From Plantactinospora mayteni (GTDB lineage: Bacteria; Actinomycetota; Actinomycetes; Mycobacteriales; Micromonosporaceae): a DNA stretch of 64,000 nucleotides. Below, piece after piece: positions 34,523 through 43,468 of the stretch. Numbering within the stretch: the first letter of the stretch is position 1; each line of letters opens with the position of its first letter. A program made the translations under genes and the position numbers. The stretch spans positions 186,001-250,000 of the forward strand of contig NZ_BONX01000003.1 in NCBI RefSeq assembly GCF_016862935.1. The letters run 5' to 3'. The notes under the pieces are model-generated. The model was given only the letters and a program-made list of their open reading frames with translations. It was not told where the DNA came from and made no database searches.

Positions 34523-35179
34523 TCATGTCACGAGCCGGTAGCCGGCCCCCCGGATCGTCTCCAGCCGGTCCCGGCCGATCTTGCGGCGCAGGTAGCCGAC
34601 GTAGACCTCGACGGCGTTCGGCGCGGTACGCAGGCTCGCGTCCCAGACGTGGTCCAGCAGCTCGGTCTTGGAGACCACCTCACCGGCCCGGCGAAGCAGG
34701 TATTCCAGCAGGGCGTACTCCCGGGCGGTGAGGTCCACCTCGGCCCCGTCCCGAGTGACCCGGCGACGGGCCGGATCCAGGCTCAGGTCACCGGCGACCA
34801 GCACCACCGGGCGGCGCGGCGCACCCCGGCGCAGCAGGGCGCGCAGCCGGGCCAGCAGTACCACGTACGAGAAGGGTTTGGTCAGGTAGTCGTCGGCACC
34901 GCAGTCCAGCCCGTCGGCCTGGTCGTACTCGCCGTCCTTGGCGGAGAGCATCAGCACCGGCAGCCAGTGCTTCTCGGCCCGCAACTGCCGCACCACCCGA
35001 TAGCCGGAGAGCCCCGGCAGCATCACGTCCAGGATCATCGCGTCGTATCCGCCGTGCCGGGCCAGGTCGAGCCCCTCCGGCCCGCTACCGGCCACGTCGA
35101 CGACGAAGCCCTCGGCCTGGAGGCCGCGCTGCAACGCCGTGGCCAGTCGGGCCTCGTCCTCTACCACCAGCAACCGCAC
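34523..35179 (-). CDS. OmpR-family response regulator
   Basis: A 218-residue regulator. I start it at GTG 35177-35179 (VRLLVVEDEARLATALQRG), since the residues upstream are not part of the fold. The receiver has the acidic pair VEDE, the phosphorylated aspartate in AMILDVMLPGLSG, and the lysine in DDYLTKPFSY. A C-terminal winged helix (DLTAREYALLEYLLRRAGEV, VEVYVGYLRRKIG, IRGAGYRLVT) binds DNA. It precedes the kinase gene in one operon. Confidence 0.94.
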   Translation of the reverse strand: MRLLVVEDEARLATALQRGLQAEGFVVDVAGSGPEGLDLARHGGYDAMILDVMLPGLSGYRVVRQLRAEKHWLPVLMLSAKDGEYDQADGLDCGADDYLTKPFSYVVLLARLRALLRRGAPRRPVVLVAGDLSLDPARRRVTRDGAEVDLTAREYALLEYLLRRAGEVVSKTELLDHVWDASLRTAPNAVEVYVGYLRRKIGRDRLETIRGAGYRLVT

Positions 35180-35295
35180 CGGACAAGCGTGCCATCCCCG
35201 ACCCCGGGCAGCCACACCCGGCTGAGTGAGCCGACAGCGGTTCTCAGTGGTTTCACAGGGCAGCAGGCGCAAGATGGGCACCAGGAGGTACGAAC

Positions 35296-36387
35296 ATGTC
35301 GGTTTTGCAATCCCGGCCCGCGCTGCGGTGGCTGGTCCCGACCGGGGCGGCCCTGGCGATTATCGGCGGAGGTGCGGCGGTCGGCACCTTCGCCTCGGCC
35401 GCCGAGCCGAACCTGCCCGAGCGCAGTGCCGCACAACTCCTCGTCGACTTGCAGACAGCCCATCTGGACGGCCTCTCCGGCACGGTGATCAAGCGCGCCG
35501 ACCTCGGACTGCCGAGCCTGCCCGGCATCGGCGGACGAGGCAGTGCCGAACTCACCTCGCTGGTCTCCGGTACGCACACCCTGCGGGTCTGGCACGCCGG
35601 CCCGGACCAGACCCGGGTCGCGCTGCTCGGCACGCTCGGCGAGACCGACGTCATCCGCAACGGCAAGGACGTCTGGATCTGGGACAGCCAGGCCAACAAG
35701 GCCCAGCACACCACCCTGGACGAGTCCGGCCCGACCGGCCGGCCCGACCACCTGCCGACCACTCCGCAGGAGGCCGCCGAGCAGGCGTTGGCGGCGGTGG
35801 ACCCGAGTACCGAGGTCAGGGTCGGACGGTCGGCCTCGGTCGCCGGGCGGGACGTGTACGAACTGGTGCTCGAACCCCGCGACGCCACCTCGCTGGTGGG
35901 CCAGATCACGATCGCGATCGACGCCGTCGAGCACGTACCGCTGCGCTTCCAGGTCGTGCCGCAGGGCACCAGCAAGCCGGCCTTCGAGGTGGCGTTCACC
36001 CGGGTCGACTTCGAGCGCCCGGACCCGGCCCAGTTCGCCTTCAACCCGCCGCCCGGCGCGGTGGTGACCGAGGGGACCCGACCGGAGGGCCGGCCCGCGC
36101 TGCCGACCGGGGTGGAGCAGCCGACGGTGGTCGGCAGCGGGTGGACCAGCGTACTGGCGGCGAAGGTGCCGCAGCTCGCCGGAACCACGAACGCGGAGAC
36201 CGACGGCGCGGAGGCCAACCTGCTCCGGGGCCTGCTGGGCGGGCTGCCCGAGGTGAACGGCGAGTGGGGCAGCGGTCGACTCGTCACCGGCAAGCTCTTC
36301 ACCGCCCTGCTCACCGACGACGGCAAGGTGTTCGTCGGCGCGGTCAAGCCGGAACGGCTCTACGAAGTCGCGCAGAGCAACAGGTGA
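35296..36387 (+). CDS. LolA-like / DUF2092-type secreted lipoprotein-carrier-fold protein
   Basis: A 363-residue exported protein. ATG 35296 lies seven bases after AGGAGG. The N-terminus has a signal-like helix (LRWLVPTGAALAIIGGGAAV, cleavage near SAAEPN). The rest is a beta-rich half-barrel (DGLSGTVIKRADLGLPSLPG, TDVIRNGKDVWIWDSQANKA, VELVLEPRD-like strands), as in LolA and MucB-like proteins. In actinomycetes such genes often sit beside a two-component pair and an ABC transporter, as here. It may bind a lipid or act as an envelope sensor. It diverges from the response regulator across 116 bases. Confidence 0.82.
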   Translation: MSVLQSRPALRWLVPTGAALAIIGGGAAVGTFASAAEPNLPERSAAQLLVDLQTAHLDGLSGTVIKRADLGLPSLPGIGGRGSAELTSLVSGTHTLRVWHAGPDQTRVALLGTLGETDVIRNGKDVWIWDSQANKAQHTTLDESGPTGRPDHLPTTPQEAAEQALAAVDPSTEVRVGRSASVAGRDVYELVLEPRDATSLVGQITIAIDAVEHVPLRFQVVPQGTSKPAFEVAFTRVDFERPDPAQFAFNPPPGAVVTEGTRPEGRPALPTGVEQPTVVGSGWTSVLAAKVPQLAGTTNAETDGAEANLLRGLLGGLPEVNGEWGSGRLVTGKLFTALLTDDGKVFVGAVKPERLYEVAQSNR

Positions 36388-36553
36388 GCGGCTTCCGGGT
36401 GGCGCCCTCGTCCAGCAGCACCACGGTGGTGGCAGGGCGCTCGCCCGGCACGCTCGCAGTGGCGACGCTGGCGGGGCGCTCGCCCGGCGCCGTGACGGCG
36501 GTGGCGGGGCGCTCGTGCGGCGCCGTGCTGACCCGGAGCGGAGGGGCCGGGCG

Positions 36554-37486
36554 GTGCCGGAGTTAGCCGTCCAGAGCCAGGGACTGTCCAAGCGGTTCGG
36601 CCGCCAGGTCGCGGTGGACGCCGTCGACCTGGCGGTTCCGCGTGGGGCCGTCTACGGCTTCCTCGGCCCGAACGGCTCCGGCAAGACCACCACCATCCGG
36701 ATGCTGCTCGGTCTGGTCCGGCCCACCTCGGGCGGCCACACGCTGCTCGGCAGGCGGATGCCGGACCGGGCGGCGGAGGTACTGCCCCGGATCGGGGCGC
36801 TGGTGGAGGGACCGGCCTTCCACCCGTACCTGTCGGGGGCGGAGAACCTGCGCCGGCTGGACGCGGCGGACCGGACCGCCGATCCGGGCACCTGCACGGC
36901 GCGGATCGGCGGCGCACTGGACCGGGTCGGGCTGACCGCGGCGGCCGGCAAGCGCTACCGGGCGTACTCGCTGGGCATGCGGCAGCGGTTGGCGCTGGCC
37001 GCGACCCTGCTGGTCCCCCGGGACCTGTTGGTCCTGGACGAGCCGACCAACGGGCTCGACCCGCAGGGCACCAGGGAGGTCCGGGCGCTGGTCGGCACGC
37101 TCGCCGCCGAGGGCGCGACGGTGCTGCTCTCCACCCACCTGCTCGCCGAGGTGGAGCAGGTCTGCACCGACGTCGGGGTGATGCACCAGGGGCGGCTGGT
37201 CGCCCAGGCGCCGCTGGCCGAGCTGCGGGCGGCGGCCACGCCCCGGGCCCGGGTGACGACCGACCGTCCGGTCGCCGCCGCCCAGGTGCTGCGCGAACTG
37301 GGCCTCACCGAGATCACCGAGGCGCCCCGGGAGGTCAGCGCCGTACTCGGGCCGGTGCCGCCGGAGAAGGTGGTGGCCGCCCTGGTGCACGCCGCCGTAC
37401 CGGTACGCGGCTTCGCGGTGGACGCCCCGGACCTGGAGGAACTCTTCGTCTCGCTGACCGGGGAGGGCTTCGATGTCAGCGGTTGA
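36554..37486 (+). CDS. ABC transporter ATP-binding protein
   Basis: A 310-residue ATPase beginning at GTG 36554. Walker A GPNGSGKTTTI, the signature YSLGMRQRLALAATLL, Walker B LLVLDEPTNGLDPQG and the switch histidine in VLLSTHLLAEVEQ are intact. The C-terminal 80 residues (RARVTTDRPVAAAQVLRELG) form the extension typical of DrrA/NatA-type exporters. The gene follows the LolA-like gene by 166 bases containing three short GGCGGGGCGCTCG-type direct repeats. It overlaps the permease start by 14 bases. It likely exports or inserts something tied to envelope stress or peptide resistance. Confidence 0.94.
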   Translation: MPELAVQSQGLSKRFGRQVAVDAVDLAVPRGAVYGFLGPNGSGKTTTIRMLLGLVRPTSGGHTLLGRRMPDRAAEVLPRIGALVEGPAFHPYLSGAENLRRLDAADRTADPGTCTARIGGALDRVGLTAAAGKRYRAYSLGMRQRLALAATLLVPRDLLVLDEPTNGLDPQGTREVRALVGTLAAEGATVLLSTHLLAEVEQVCTDVGVMHQGRLVAQAPLAELRAAATPRARVTTDRPVAAAQVLRELGLTEITEAPREVSAVLGPVPPEKVVAALVHAAVPVRGFAVDAPDLEELFVSLTGEGFDVSG

Positions 37487-38366
37487 CGCGCCGAGGCTGC
37501 CCGAGGCGTCGGTGCGTTCCGGCCGGCCGGGCCGGGCCAGGTTCTTCCGCTCCGAACTGCGGTTCTTCCGCTCCGAACTGAAGCTGGTCTTCGGGCGTCG
37601 GCGCAACCAGGCCGGGATGGCGGCGCTGGCCGCCGTACCGGTGATCATCGCCATCGCGGTGCGGGTCACCGAGGGGCCGACGGAAACCGGACAGGACCCG
37701 GGGTTCTTCTCGGCGATCAGCGGAAACGGGTTCTTCGTGGCACTGGCCGCCCTCGGCGCGGAACTCGGACTCTTCCTGCCGATCGCGGTGGCGGCGATCT
37801 CCGGGGACAGCGTGGCCGGCGAGGCCAACCTCGGCACCCTGCGCTATCTGCTGACCGTGCCGGTCGGGCGTACCCGGCTGCTCGCGGTCAAGTACGGCGC
37901 CGTCGTCGTCTTCTCGGCCACCGTGACCCTGCTGGTCGCGGCGGTCGGGCTGGCGGCCGGGCTGCTGCTGTTCGGTGGCGGGCCGGTGACGCTGCTCTCC
38001 GGCGCGCAGGTGAGCCTGGCGGAGGGGCTGCTGCGACTGCTCGGCGTCTGCGCCTATCTGACGGTCGGGCTCTGCGCGCTGGGCGCGGTCGGGCTCTTCG
38101 TCTCCACCCTGACCGAGCAGCCGATGGGTGCGACGATCGCCACCACCATGCTCTCGGTGACCAGTTTCGTGCTGGACAGCATCCCGCAGCTCGACTGGCT
38201 GCACCCGTACCTGCTGACCCACTACTGGTCGGCCTTTGTCGAGCTGCTCCGGGATCCGGTCGCGCTCGACGCGCTCCGCCCCGGCCTGCTCTCGGCGCTC
38301 GCCTACGGGGTGGTGTTCCTCACCGCCGCCTGGGCCAGGTTCGGCGGCCGGGACGTGAGCAACTGA
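37473..38366 (+). CDS. ABC transporter permease (ABC-2 type)
   Basis: A 297-residue membrane protein with about six helices (AALAAVPVIIAIAVRV, ALAALGAELGLFLPIAVAAI, VVFSATVTLLVAAVGLAAGL and three more). It pairs with the ATPase encoded just upstream. The cytoplasmic N-terminus contains an exact seven-residue duplication, RFFRSEL-RFFRSEL, from a 21-base tandem repeat (37539-37580) with one mismatch. That insert precedes the first helix and probably does no harm. Confidence 0.9.
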   Translation: MSAVDAPRLPEASVRSGRPGRARFFRSELRFFRSELKLVFGRRRNQAGMAALAAVPVIIAIAVRVTEGPTETGQDPGFFSAISGNGFFVALAALGAELGLFLPIAVAAISGDSVAGEANLGTLRYLLTVPVGRTRLLAVKYGAVVVFSATVTLLVAAVGLAAGLLLFGGGPVTLLSGAQVSLAEGLLRLLGVCAYLTVGLCALGAVGLFVSTLTEQPMGATIATTMLSVTSFVLDSIPQLDWLHPYLLTHYWSAFVELLRDPVALDALRPGLLSALAYGVVFLTAAWARFGGRDVSN

Positions 38367-38456
38367 CGCCGACGCCGGGCACCTGACCGCCTGACCGCCT
38401 GAGGCGTCGCAGACCGGTGTCGCCACCGAGTCGGGTGGCCGATGGATGCCGGCAAA

Positions 38457-38513
38457 GAAACGCGCTATCGTTTCTCAGTTCGGAAATAAAAAAGAACGGC
38501 AGAATGCCGTTCT
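38457..38513. promoter_or_regulatory. AT-rich helicase leader with two inverted repeats, one shaped as a minus-strand terminator
   Basis: GAAACG (38457-38462) pairs with CGTTTC (38469-38474). AGAACGGCA (38493-38501) pairs with TGCCGTTCT (38505-38513) around GAA. On the minus strand the second hairpin is followed directly by TTTTTTATTTCC, a textbook intrinsic terminator, although no minus-strand gene lies to its right. On the plus strand both would lie in or near the leader of the helicase gene. The rifamycin-associated element reported before some helR genes is not visible. Confidence 0.6.
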
Positions 38514-38541
38514 GCGCAAAGTCTAACCATGGGGAGACGGT

Positions 38542-40935
38542 TTGTCAAAGCAATCCGGTGCTTCGCCCGACCAGCGTTTCGACGAGCCGGTCGACGAACC
38601 GATCGGACGTGCCGCACCCTCCGCCGCCGACGGCTCCGGGCCGGACGGGCAACCCCGGCCCACCGGCCCGACCGTGGACGACATCCCCGGCGAGCAGCGG
38701 TACGTCGCCATGCTCTACGGGCGCCTCGACGACCTGCGTACCCAGGCCACCCGGCGACTGCGCGGCGCGCTGCACAACGCCGGCGGCACCCAGCAGGAGC
38801 GCTCGCAACGCGACGGCACGGTACGGATGTACGCCGAGCAGATCGACCGGCTCGGCGCGGTCGAGCAGGGCCTCTGTTTCGGCCGGTTGGACCTGGACGA
38901 CGGTACCCGCCGCTACGTCGGCCGGATCGGCATATTCGACAGCGTCGGCGAATACGAACCGGTGCTGCTGGACTGGCGTGCTCCGGCGGCCCGACCGTTC
39001 TATCTCGCCACCGCCGCCGCCCCGGACGGGGTACGCCGGCGCCGGCACATCCGGACCCGGGACCGCGAGGTGGTCGGCCTCGACGACGAGGTGCTGGACC
39101 TGAACAGCGCCGGGCAGGCCGGCGACCGGGGCGGGCTGACCGGCGAGGCGGCGCTGCTGGCGGCGGTGACCGCCAGCCGTACCGGCCGGATGACCGACAT
39201 CGTCCGGACCATCCAGGCCGAACAGGACCGGGTGATCCGGGCCGACCTGGACGGGGTACTCGTGGTGCAGGGCGGCCCCGGCACCGGGAAGACGGCGGTG
39301 GCGCTGCACCGGGCGGCGTACCTGCTCTACACGCACCGGCAGATCCTCTCCACCCGGGGTGTGCTGCTGGTCGGCCCGAACGCGACCTTCCTGCGCTACA
39401 TCTCGCAGGTGCTGCCGACGCTGGCCGAGACCGGCGTGCTGCTGCGTACCGTCGGTGAACTCTTCCCCGGGATCACCGCGACCCGGGCCGAGCCGGCCGA
39501 GGTCGCCGAACTCAAGGGCCGGCTCGACATGGTCGAGGTGCTGGCGGCGGCGATCCGGGACCGGCAGCGGGTGCCGGACGAGCCGATCGAGATCACCATC
39601 GAGCGGGACAGCCTGGTGCTGGATCCGGCCACCGTCGCCGCCGCCCGAGACCGGGTCCGCCGCACCGACCGGCCGCACAACCTGGCCCGGCCGCTCTTCG
39701 ATGTCGAGATCGTCCACGCTCTCGCCGACCAGCTCGCCGAGCGGCTCGGTGCCGACCCGCTGGGCGGGGAGAACCTGCTCGACGAGGCCGACCTCGCCGA
39801 GTTCCGGCGCGAGCTGCGCGGCGAGCCCGAGGTGCAGGCCGTGCTGGACTGGCTCTGGCCGATACTCACCCCGCAGCAGGTGGTGGCCGGGCTGTTCGCC
39901 TCGGAGCAGCGGCTCGACGTGGCGGCGGCCAGCCTCGGCGAGGCGGAGCGGGCAGCGCTGCGGCGCGAGCCGTGGGGTGGCTGGAGCCCGGCCGACGTAC
40001 CACTGCTGGACGAGGCGGCGGAGCTGCTAGGTGAGGACGACCGCGCGGCCCAGGCCAGGGCCGCGCGGCAACGCCGGGCCGAGATCGAGTACGCCGAGGG
40101 CGTGCTCGAAATCGCCGCCGGTTCCAAGTCGATCGACTTCGAGGACGAGGCCGACGCCGAGGACGGGATGCTGGACGTCACCGACCTGCTCGTCGCCGAC
40201 CGGCTGGCCGAGCGGCAGGCCGACGGGGAGCAGTTGAGTACCGCCGAGCGGGCGGCGGCGGATCGGAGCTGGGCCTTCGGGCACGTGATCGTGGACGAGG
40301 CGCAGGAACTCTCCCCGATGGCCTGGCGGGTGCTGATGCGCCGCTGCCCGAGCCGCTCGATGACGCTGGTCGGCGACGTGGCCCAGACCGGGGCGCTGGC
40401 CGGCGCGTCGTCCTGGTGGCCGGTGCTGGAGCCGTACGTCGGTGACCGGTGGCGGCTGGAGGAGCTGACGGTGAGCTACCGTACGCCGTCGGAGATCCTG
40501 GCGGTCGCCGCCAAGGTACTGGCGGAGATCGACCCGGCGCTCACCCCACCCCGGGCGGTACGCGACACCGGCGAGCAGCCCTGGGATGCCCAGGTCGGTA
40601 CCGGGGAACTGGCCGGACGGCTGGTCGAGGCGATCCGGGCCGAGGCGGCCGGCGTCGGCGCGGGCCGGGTCGGGGTGATCGTCCCGGCCGGACTGGTCGA
40701 CGAGTTGGGCCGGGCGGCCACCGAGGCGGAACCCGAGGTGGCGCTCGGCGACGATCCCGAGCTGACCAGCCGGGTGGTGCTGCTGACCGTCGCCCAGGCC
40801 AAGGGGCTGGAGTTCGACTCGGTACTGGTGGTCGACCCGGACCGGATCGTGGCCGAGTCGCCGCGTGGGCGCAGCGACCTCTACGTCGCGCTCACCCGGG
40901 CAACCCAGCGGCTCGGCATCCTCCGTACCGGCTGA
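38542..40935 (+). CDS. helR: HelD/HelR-type RNA polymerase-associated helicase
   Basis: A 797-residue superfamily 1 helicase starting at TTG 38542, five bases after GGGGAG. The N-terminal coiled-coil region (EQRYVAMLYGRLDDLRTQAT, TVRMYAEQIDRLGAVEQGL) is the part that enters the polymerase in HelD proteins. Walker A GGPGTGKTAVALHRAAYLLY is near residue 247, Walker B VIVDEAQELSPMAWRVLMRR near 582, motif IV SYRTPSEILAVA and the C-terminal AQAKGLEFDSVLVVDPDRIV and YVALTRATQRL follow. Such proteins release stalled or drug-bound RNA polymerase, and the HelR group gives rifamycin tolerance. Assignment to HelR rather than HelD is by overall style. It is monocistronic. Confidence 0.85.
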   Translation: MSKQSGASPDQRFDEPVDEPIGRAAPSAADGSGPDGQPRPTGPTVDDIPGEQRYVAMLYGRLDDLRTQATRRLRGALHNAGGTQQERSQRDGTVRMYAEQIDRLGAVEQGLCFGRLDLDDGTRRYVGRIGIFDSVGEYEPVLLDWRAPAARPFYLATAAAPDGVRRRRHIRTRDREVVGLDDEVLDLNSAGQAGDRGGLTGEAALLAAVTASRTGRMTDIVRTIQAEQDRVIRADLDGVLVVQGGPGTGKTAVALHRAAYLLYTHRQILSTRGVLLVGPNATFLRYISQVLPTLAETGVLLRTVGELFPGITATRAEPAEVAELKGRLDMVEVLAAAIRDRQRVPDEPIEITIERDSLVLDPATVAAARDRVRRTDRPHNLARPLFDVEIVHALADQLAERLGADPLGGENLLDEADLAEFRRELRGEPEVQAVLDWLWPILTPQQVVAGLFASEQRLDVAAASLGEAERAALRREPWGGWSPADVPLLDEAAELLGEDDRAAQARAARQRRAEIEYAEGVLEIAAGSKSIDFEDEADAEDGMLDVTDLLVADRLAERQADGEQLSTAERAAADRSWAFGHVIVDEAQELSPMAWRVLMRRCPSRSMTLVGDVAQTGALAGASSWWPVLEPYVGDRWRLEELTVSYRTPSEILAVAAKVLAEIDPALTPPRAVRDTGEQPWDAQVGTGELAGRLVEAIRAEAAGVGAGRVGVIVPAGLVDELGRAATEAEPEVALGDDPELTSRVVLLTVAQAKGLEFDSVLVVDPDRIVAESPRGRSDLYVALTRATQRLGILRTG

Positions 40936-41338
40936 GATTCGACCCGGGGAATCCAGGCATTGCTGACGGACGACTTCGGGCCGATCGAGTGGCGAGTGCG
41001 ACAGAACCGGCCGGCCCTGGGCGAGTACCGTCCGAAGTGGCGGCCCGGGGTTACGGCCCGGGCCGCCGCCCCCAGCCGTGACCTGGGAAGGCCAGCAGCC
41101 ATGCTCCGGATGGTTGATCCACGCTTTTCCGAGTTTGCTACGCACCCTGCGGCAACAGCGCGGACTGACTCTTCGTCTTGGGGTCGTGCCCGATGTAGGG
41201 GAGTTCGAGTGCGAGTGCGCCGTTCTTTCCATGGACATGGCTGAGGTTGCGTGTGCGCCGGTCAGACCGGCGCTGCGCGGTCGGCGGGGACTTCGTGCGC
41301 CGGCCGGGTGCACCTGCGAGTCTTGGTTCAGTGAATAG
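40936..41338. other. Gene-free stretch after helR
   Basis: About 400 bases without a supported gene. It contains the terminator at 41039-41067. A plus-strand snippet around 41123-41173 (FPSLLRTLRQQRGLTLR) resembles the first helix of an XRE domain but the frame does not continue as one, so it may be a relic. Confidence 0.5.
41039..41067 (+). terminator. Hairpin terminator after helR
   Basis: A nine-base-pair stem GGCGGCCCG / CGGGCCGCC (41039-41047 with 41059-41067) closes an 11-base loop, about 100 bases after the helicase stop. Confidence 0.6.
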
Positions 41339-42430
41339 GTGGAGTCGAGGGAGGTCCGGCGTGGTTCACCCGCCGGGCGCGATGGTTGTGTGAGGATCCC
41401 TCGCGTGATTGGTGTTCCGTTGCTGCTGAGCAGCTCCGTACCGTCCGGCAGGCATATCGATGACGTCGCCGTCGTCGATGTGGACGGTGCGACGGTAGTG
41501 GTTTGCGTGGCCGACAGCGCTGTGTGGACCTGGAATCCGGTTCGGGATGAGTGGCGGGAGCGGCCGTTGGCGTTTGCTCATGCCGGGGATCCTGTCTTCG
41601 CCGAGTATCCCGACGCCGATAACCAGATTGACTCGGTGGCCGCAGCCGTTTCTGGCGGGCGGATCGTGCTCGCCGCTGGCGACGACGAGCAGGAGCCCGC
41701 CTTCTGGGACTTGGACAGCGGCCGGCTGCTGCACGCTGTGCCGTCCTGTGGGGCGTATCTTGCGGGAGTGGCCGCCGTGGACGGCCCGGGGCCGGTGCGG
41801 TTTGTGACCTCGACGCAGAACGCCGATGAGGTTCAGGTTTGGCAGATGCCGTTCGACGAGCCCCCGGTACTGCTCGCGGACTACTCCCTAGCGTCGAACC
41901 TGGCGACGACATGGGTCCACGGCCGATCGCTGGTCGCGGGAGCTGACCAGGACGTGGTGGTGTGGGATCTGGCCAGACCCGGCGAGGACCTGCGGCTTGA
42001 ATCCACCGGAGTTCCCTGGACCGTCTCGTGGTCCAGGCTCGACGATCGGCCCATCGTGGTTGGCGGGACCGACGACGGCGAACTGTGGGTGTGGGCGTTG
42101 GACGCCGACGATCTGCGGCGACCGCTAGACGAGCGGGAGGACCCCGTGGAGCCCTTGTATGGTCCGATCCCCGGTCACGAGGATCAGATCGTTGCCATGG
42201 ACACGATCACTGTGGGAGAGCGGTCCCTGGCGGTGACCGGGTCAAGGGACACGACCATGCGGATCTGGGATCTGGCCGAACGTGCCATGGTCGGCGGCCC
42301 GCTGGTCGCCCACAACGGCAACCGGGTCACCTCCGTGGCGACCACCATGCTTCAGGGCCGTCCGGTCGTCCTGAGCAGCGGCATTCTCGATAGCGCAATA
42401 CGGGTCTGGGATCTCGCGGCCCTGCTGTAG
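41339..42430 (+). CDS. WD40-type beta-propeller protein
   Basis: Up to 363 residues if started at GTG 41339; GTG 41405 (VIGVPLLLSSS) is equally plausible because the first 22 residues look like leader. WD-like repeats are visible by their ends: AVWTWNP, AFWDLDSG, VQVWQM, VVVWDLARPG, LWVWALD, MRIWDLAERA and IRVWDLAALL. Seven such units would make one propeller, a protein-binding platform. There is no signal peptide or kinase part, though similar propellers often belong to larger signalling or conflict-system proteins. Codons are less GC-biased than in neighbours, suggesting recent acquisition. No partner gene is intact next to it. Confidence 0.82.
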   Translation: MESREVRRGSPAGRDGCVRIPRVIGVPLLLSSSVPSGRHIDDVAVVDVDGATVVVCVADSAVWTWNPVRDEWRERPLAFAHAGDPVFAEYPDADNQIDSVAAAVSGGRIVLAAGDDEQEPAFWDLDSGRLLHAVPSCGAYLAGVAAVDGPGPVRFVTSTQNADEVQVWQMPFDEPPVLLADYSLASNLATTWVHGRSLVAGADQDVVVWDLARPGEDLRLESTGVPWTVSWSRLDDRPIVVGGTDDGELWVWALDADDLRRPLDEREDPVEPLYGPIPGHEDQIVAMDTITVGERSLAVTGSRDTTMRIWDLAERAMVGGPLVAHNGNRVTSVATTMLQGRPVVLSSGILDSAIRVWDLAALL

Positions 42431-42464
42431 TGGCTGTCTATCGACCTGCCCGGGTGGTGGGCCA

Positions 42465-42935
42465 TCAATGTAGTGTCGGTTTCAGGTGGTTCGGTTGTGC
42501 TCGATGTGGAGGATGACCAGCCACCGCCGGAGCCCTGTCTTTGAACACAGCGTCCGACGACAGCGCAATGGGCTGCGAATACTTCTGCCGCAAGACAGAG
42601 TTCTCCCCCGGGGGAATGATCGTTTGGGGCGAAAGGATGAACTCGGGCCCCTCTGCCAGCGATACAACTGCAATGACTTGACGGATCGGGTGCGAGCTGT
42701 AGTTGTGGACGCCGACCGCAACATCACGAACGTATGCCGGCTGTCCTGTGTTGCCGCCGAACGCAGCTCTCAGGGACAACGACCGCCCTCGGGGTATTCA
42801 TCTCGGCGTCTGCCCGATCATCGGCAAGCTGCTGCTCTGCAACCTGAGCGCGACGCCGCTCGAACATGAAGAGAGCGGCAGCAGCGAGGGCGGCGGCGAG
42901 GCCTGCGAAGACGCCGAAGATGCCGACTCGGCCTG
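42465..42935 (-). pseudogene. Frameshifted membrane-anchored protein relic
   Basis: Reading leftward, one frame gives a membrane helix and basic coil (RVGIFGVFAGLAAALAAAAL, then FMFERRRAQVAEQQLADDRA) from about 42930. Near 42775-42785 the coding sense moves to another frame that continues AAFGGNTGQPAYVRDVAVGV and HNYSSHPIRQVIAVVSLAEG to a stop at 42465. The two parts together look like one small membrane protein with a beta-rich C-terminal domain. No start codon precedes the helix and the frame is preceded by a stop, so the gene is broken at least twice. It belongs to the less GC-biased island with the WD40 gene. Confidence 0.55.
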
Positions 42936-43468
42936 TAAGCCGCCGTCAGCAGACGCGTTTGCTGACGGACGCCTCCTGGACCGGGCCACGACCAGGGATG
43001 ACGCTACGTGCAGGGACGCTGATCGGGTGTACAACCAGGCCAGCGCTCCGGCCGGTCGGGCCGGTCCTCCCCAGTTGGGCGGCCCGGCCGGCACCAACCA
43101 TCCGCCCACAGAGCGACGGTCCGTGACTTGTGCCCGGGGCGTCGTGGCAATCCTGATGCGATCGGCGACCCCCACGGACGAAGAACTACGCCGGATCACC
43201 GGCATGGACTGACGAAGGAAGAACCCAGGTGGTGGTGCACCGAGTCAGGCCCGGGAAAACCGGACGGACTCCAACGAGCCGCTCAGCAAACTCTCGCCGA
43301 CGGAGGGAACGACAACCGACCCAGCCAGGGTGACATGCCCTCTGTGCAGGTAGGCGCTACCACATCCGGTCGATGACGTGTTCCGACGTGCTGTGCCCAC
43401 CATGTATCCAATAAGGACGGGTGATCCAACGGGTGATGCAGGCCAGTTGCCCTACGAGGTCTCTCAGG
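42936..43468. other. Gene-free stretch
   Basis: About 530 bases in which I can support no gene on either strand; base composition is lower in GC than the flanking genome. No clear repeats or hairpins. Confidence 0.5.

Noticed and set aside
38367-38541. Search for the rifamycin-associated element before helR
   Set aside because: No matching 19-bp inverted repeat is visible; only two other inverted repeats are present.
41078-41338. An 86-codon plus-strand frame with an XRE-like first helix
   Set aside because: Only about 17 residues look like a helix-turn-helix start; the rest does not fit and no ribosome-binding site is convincing.
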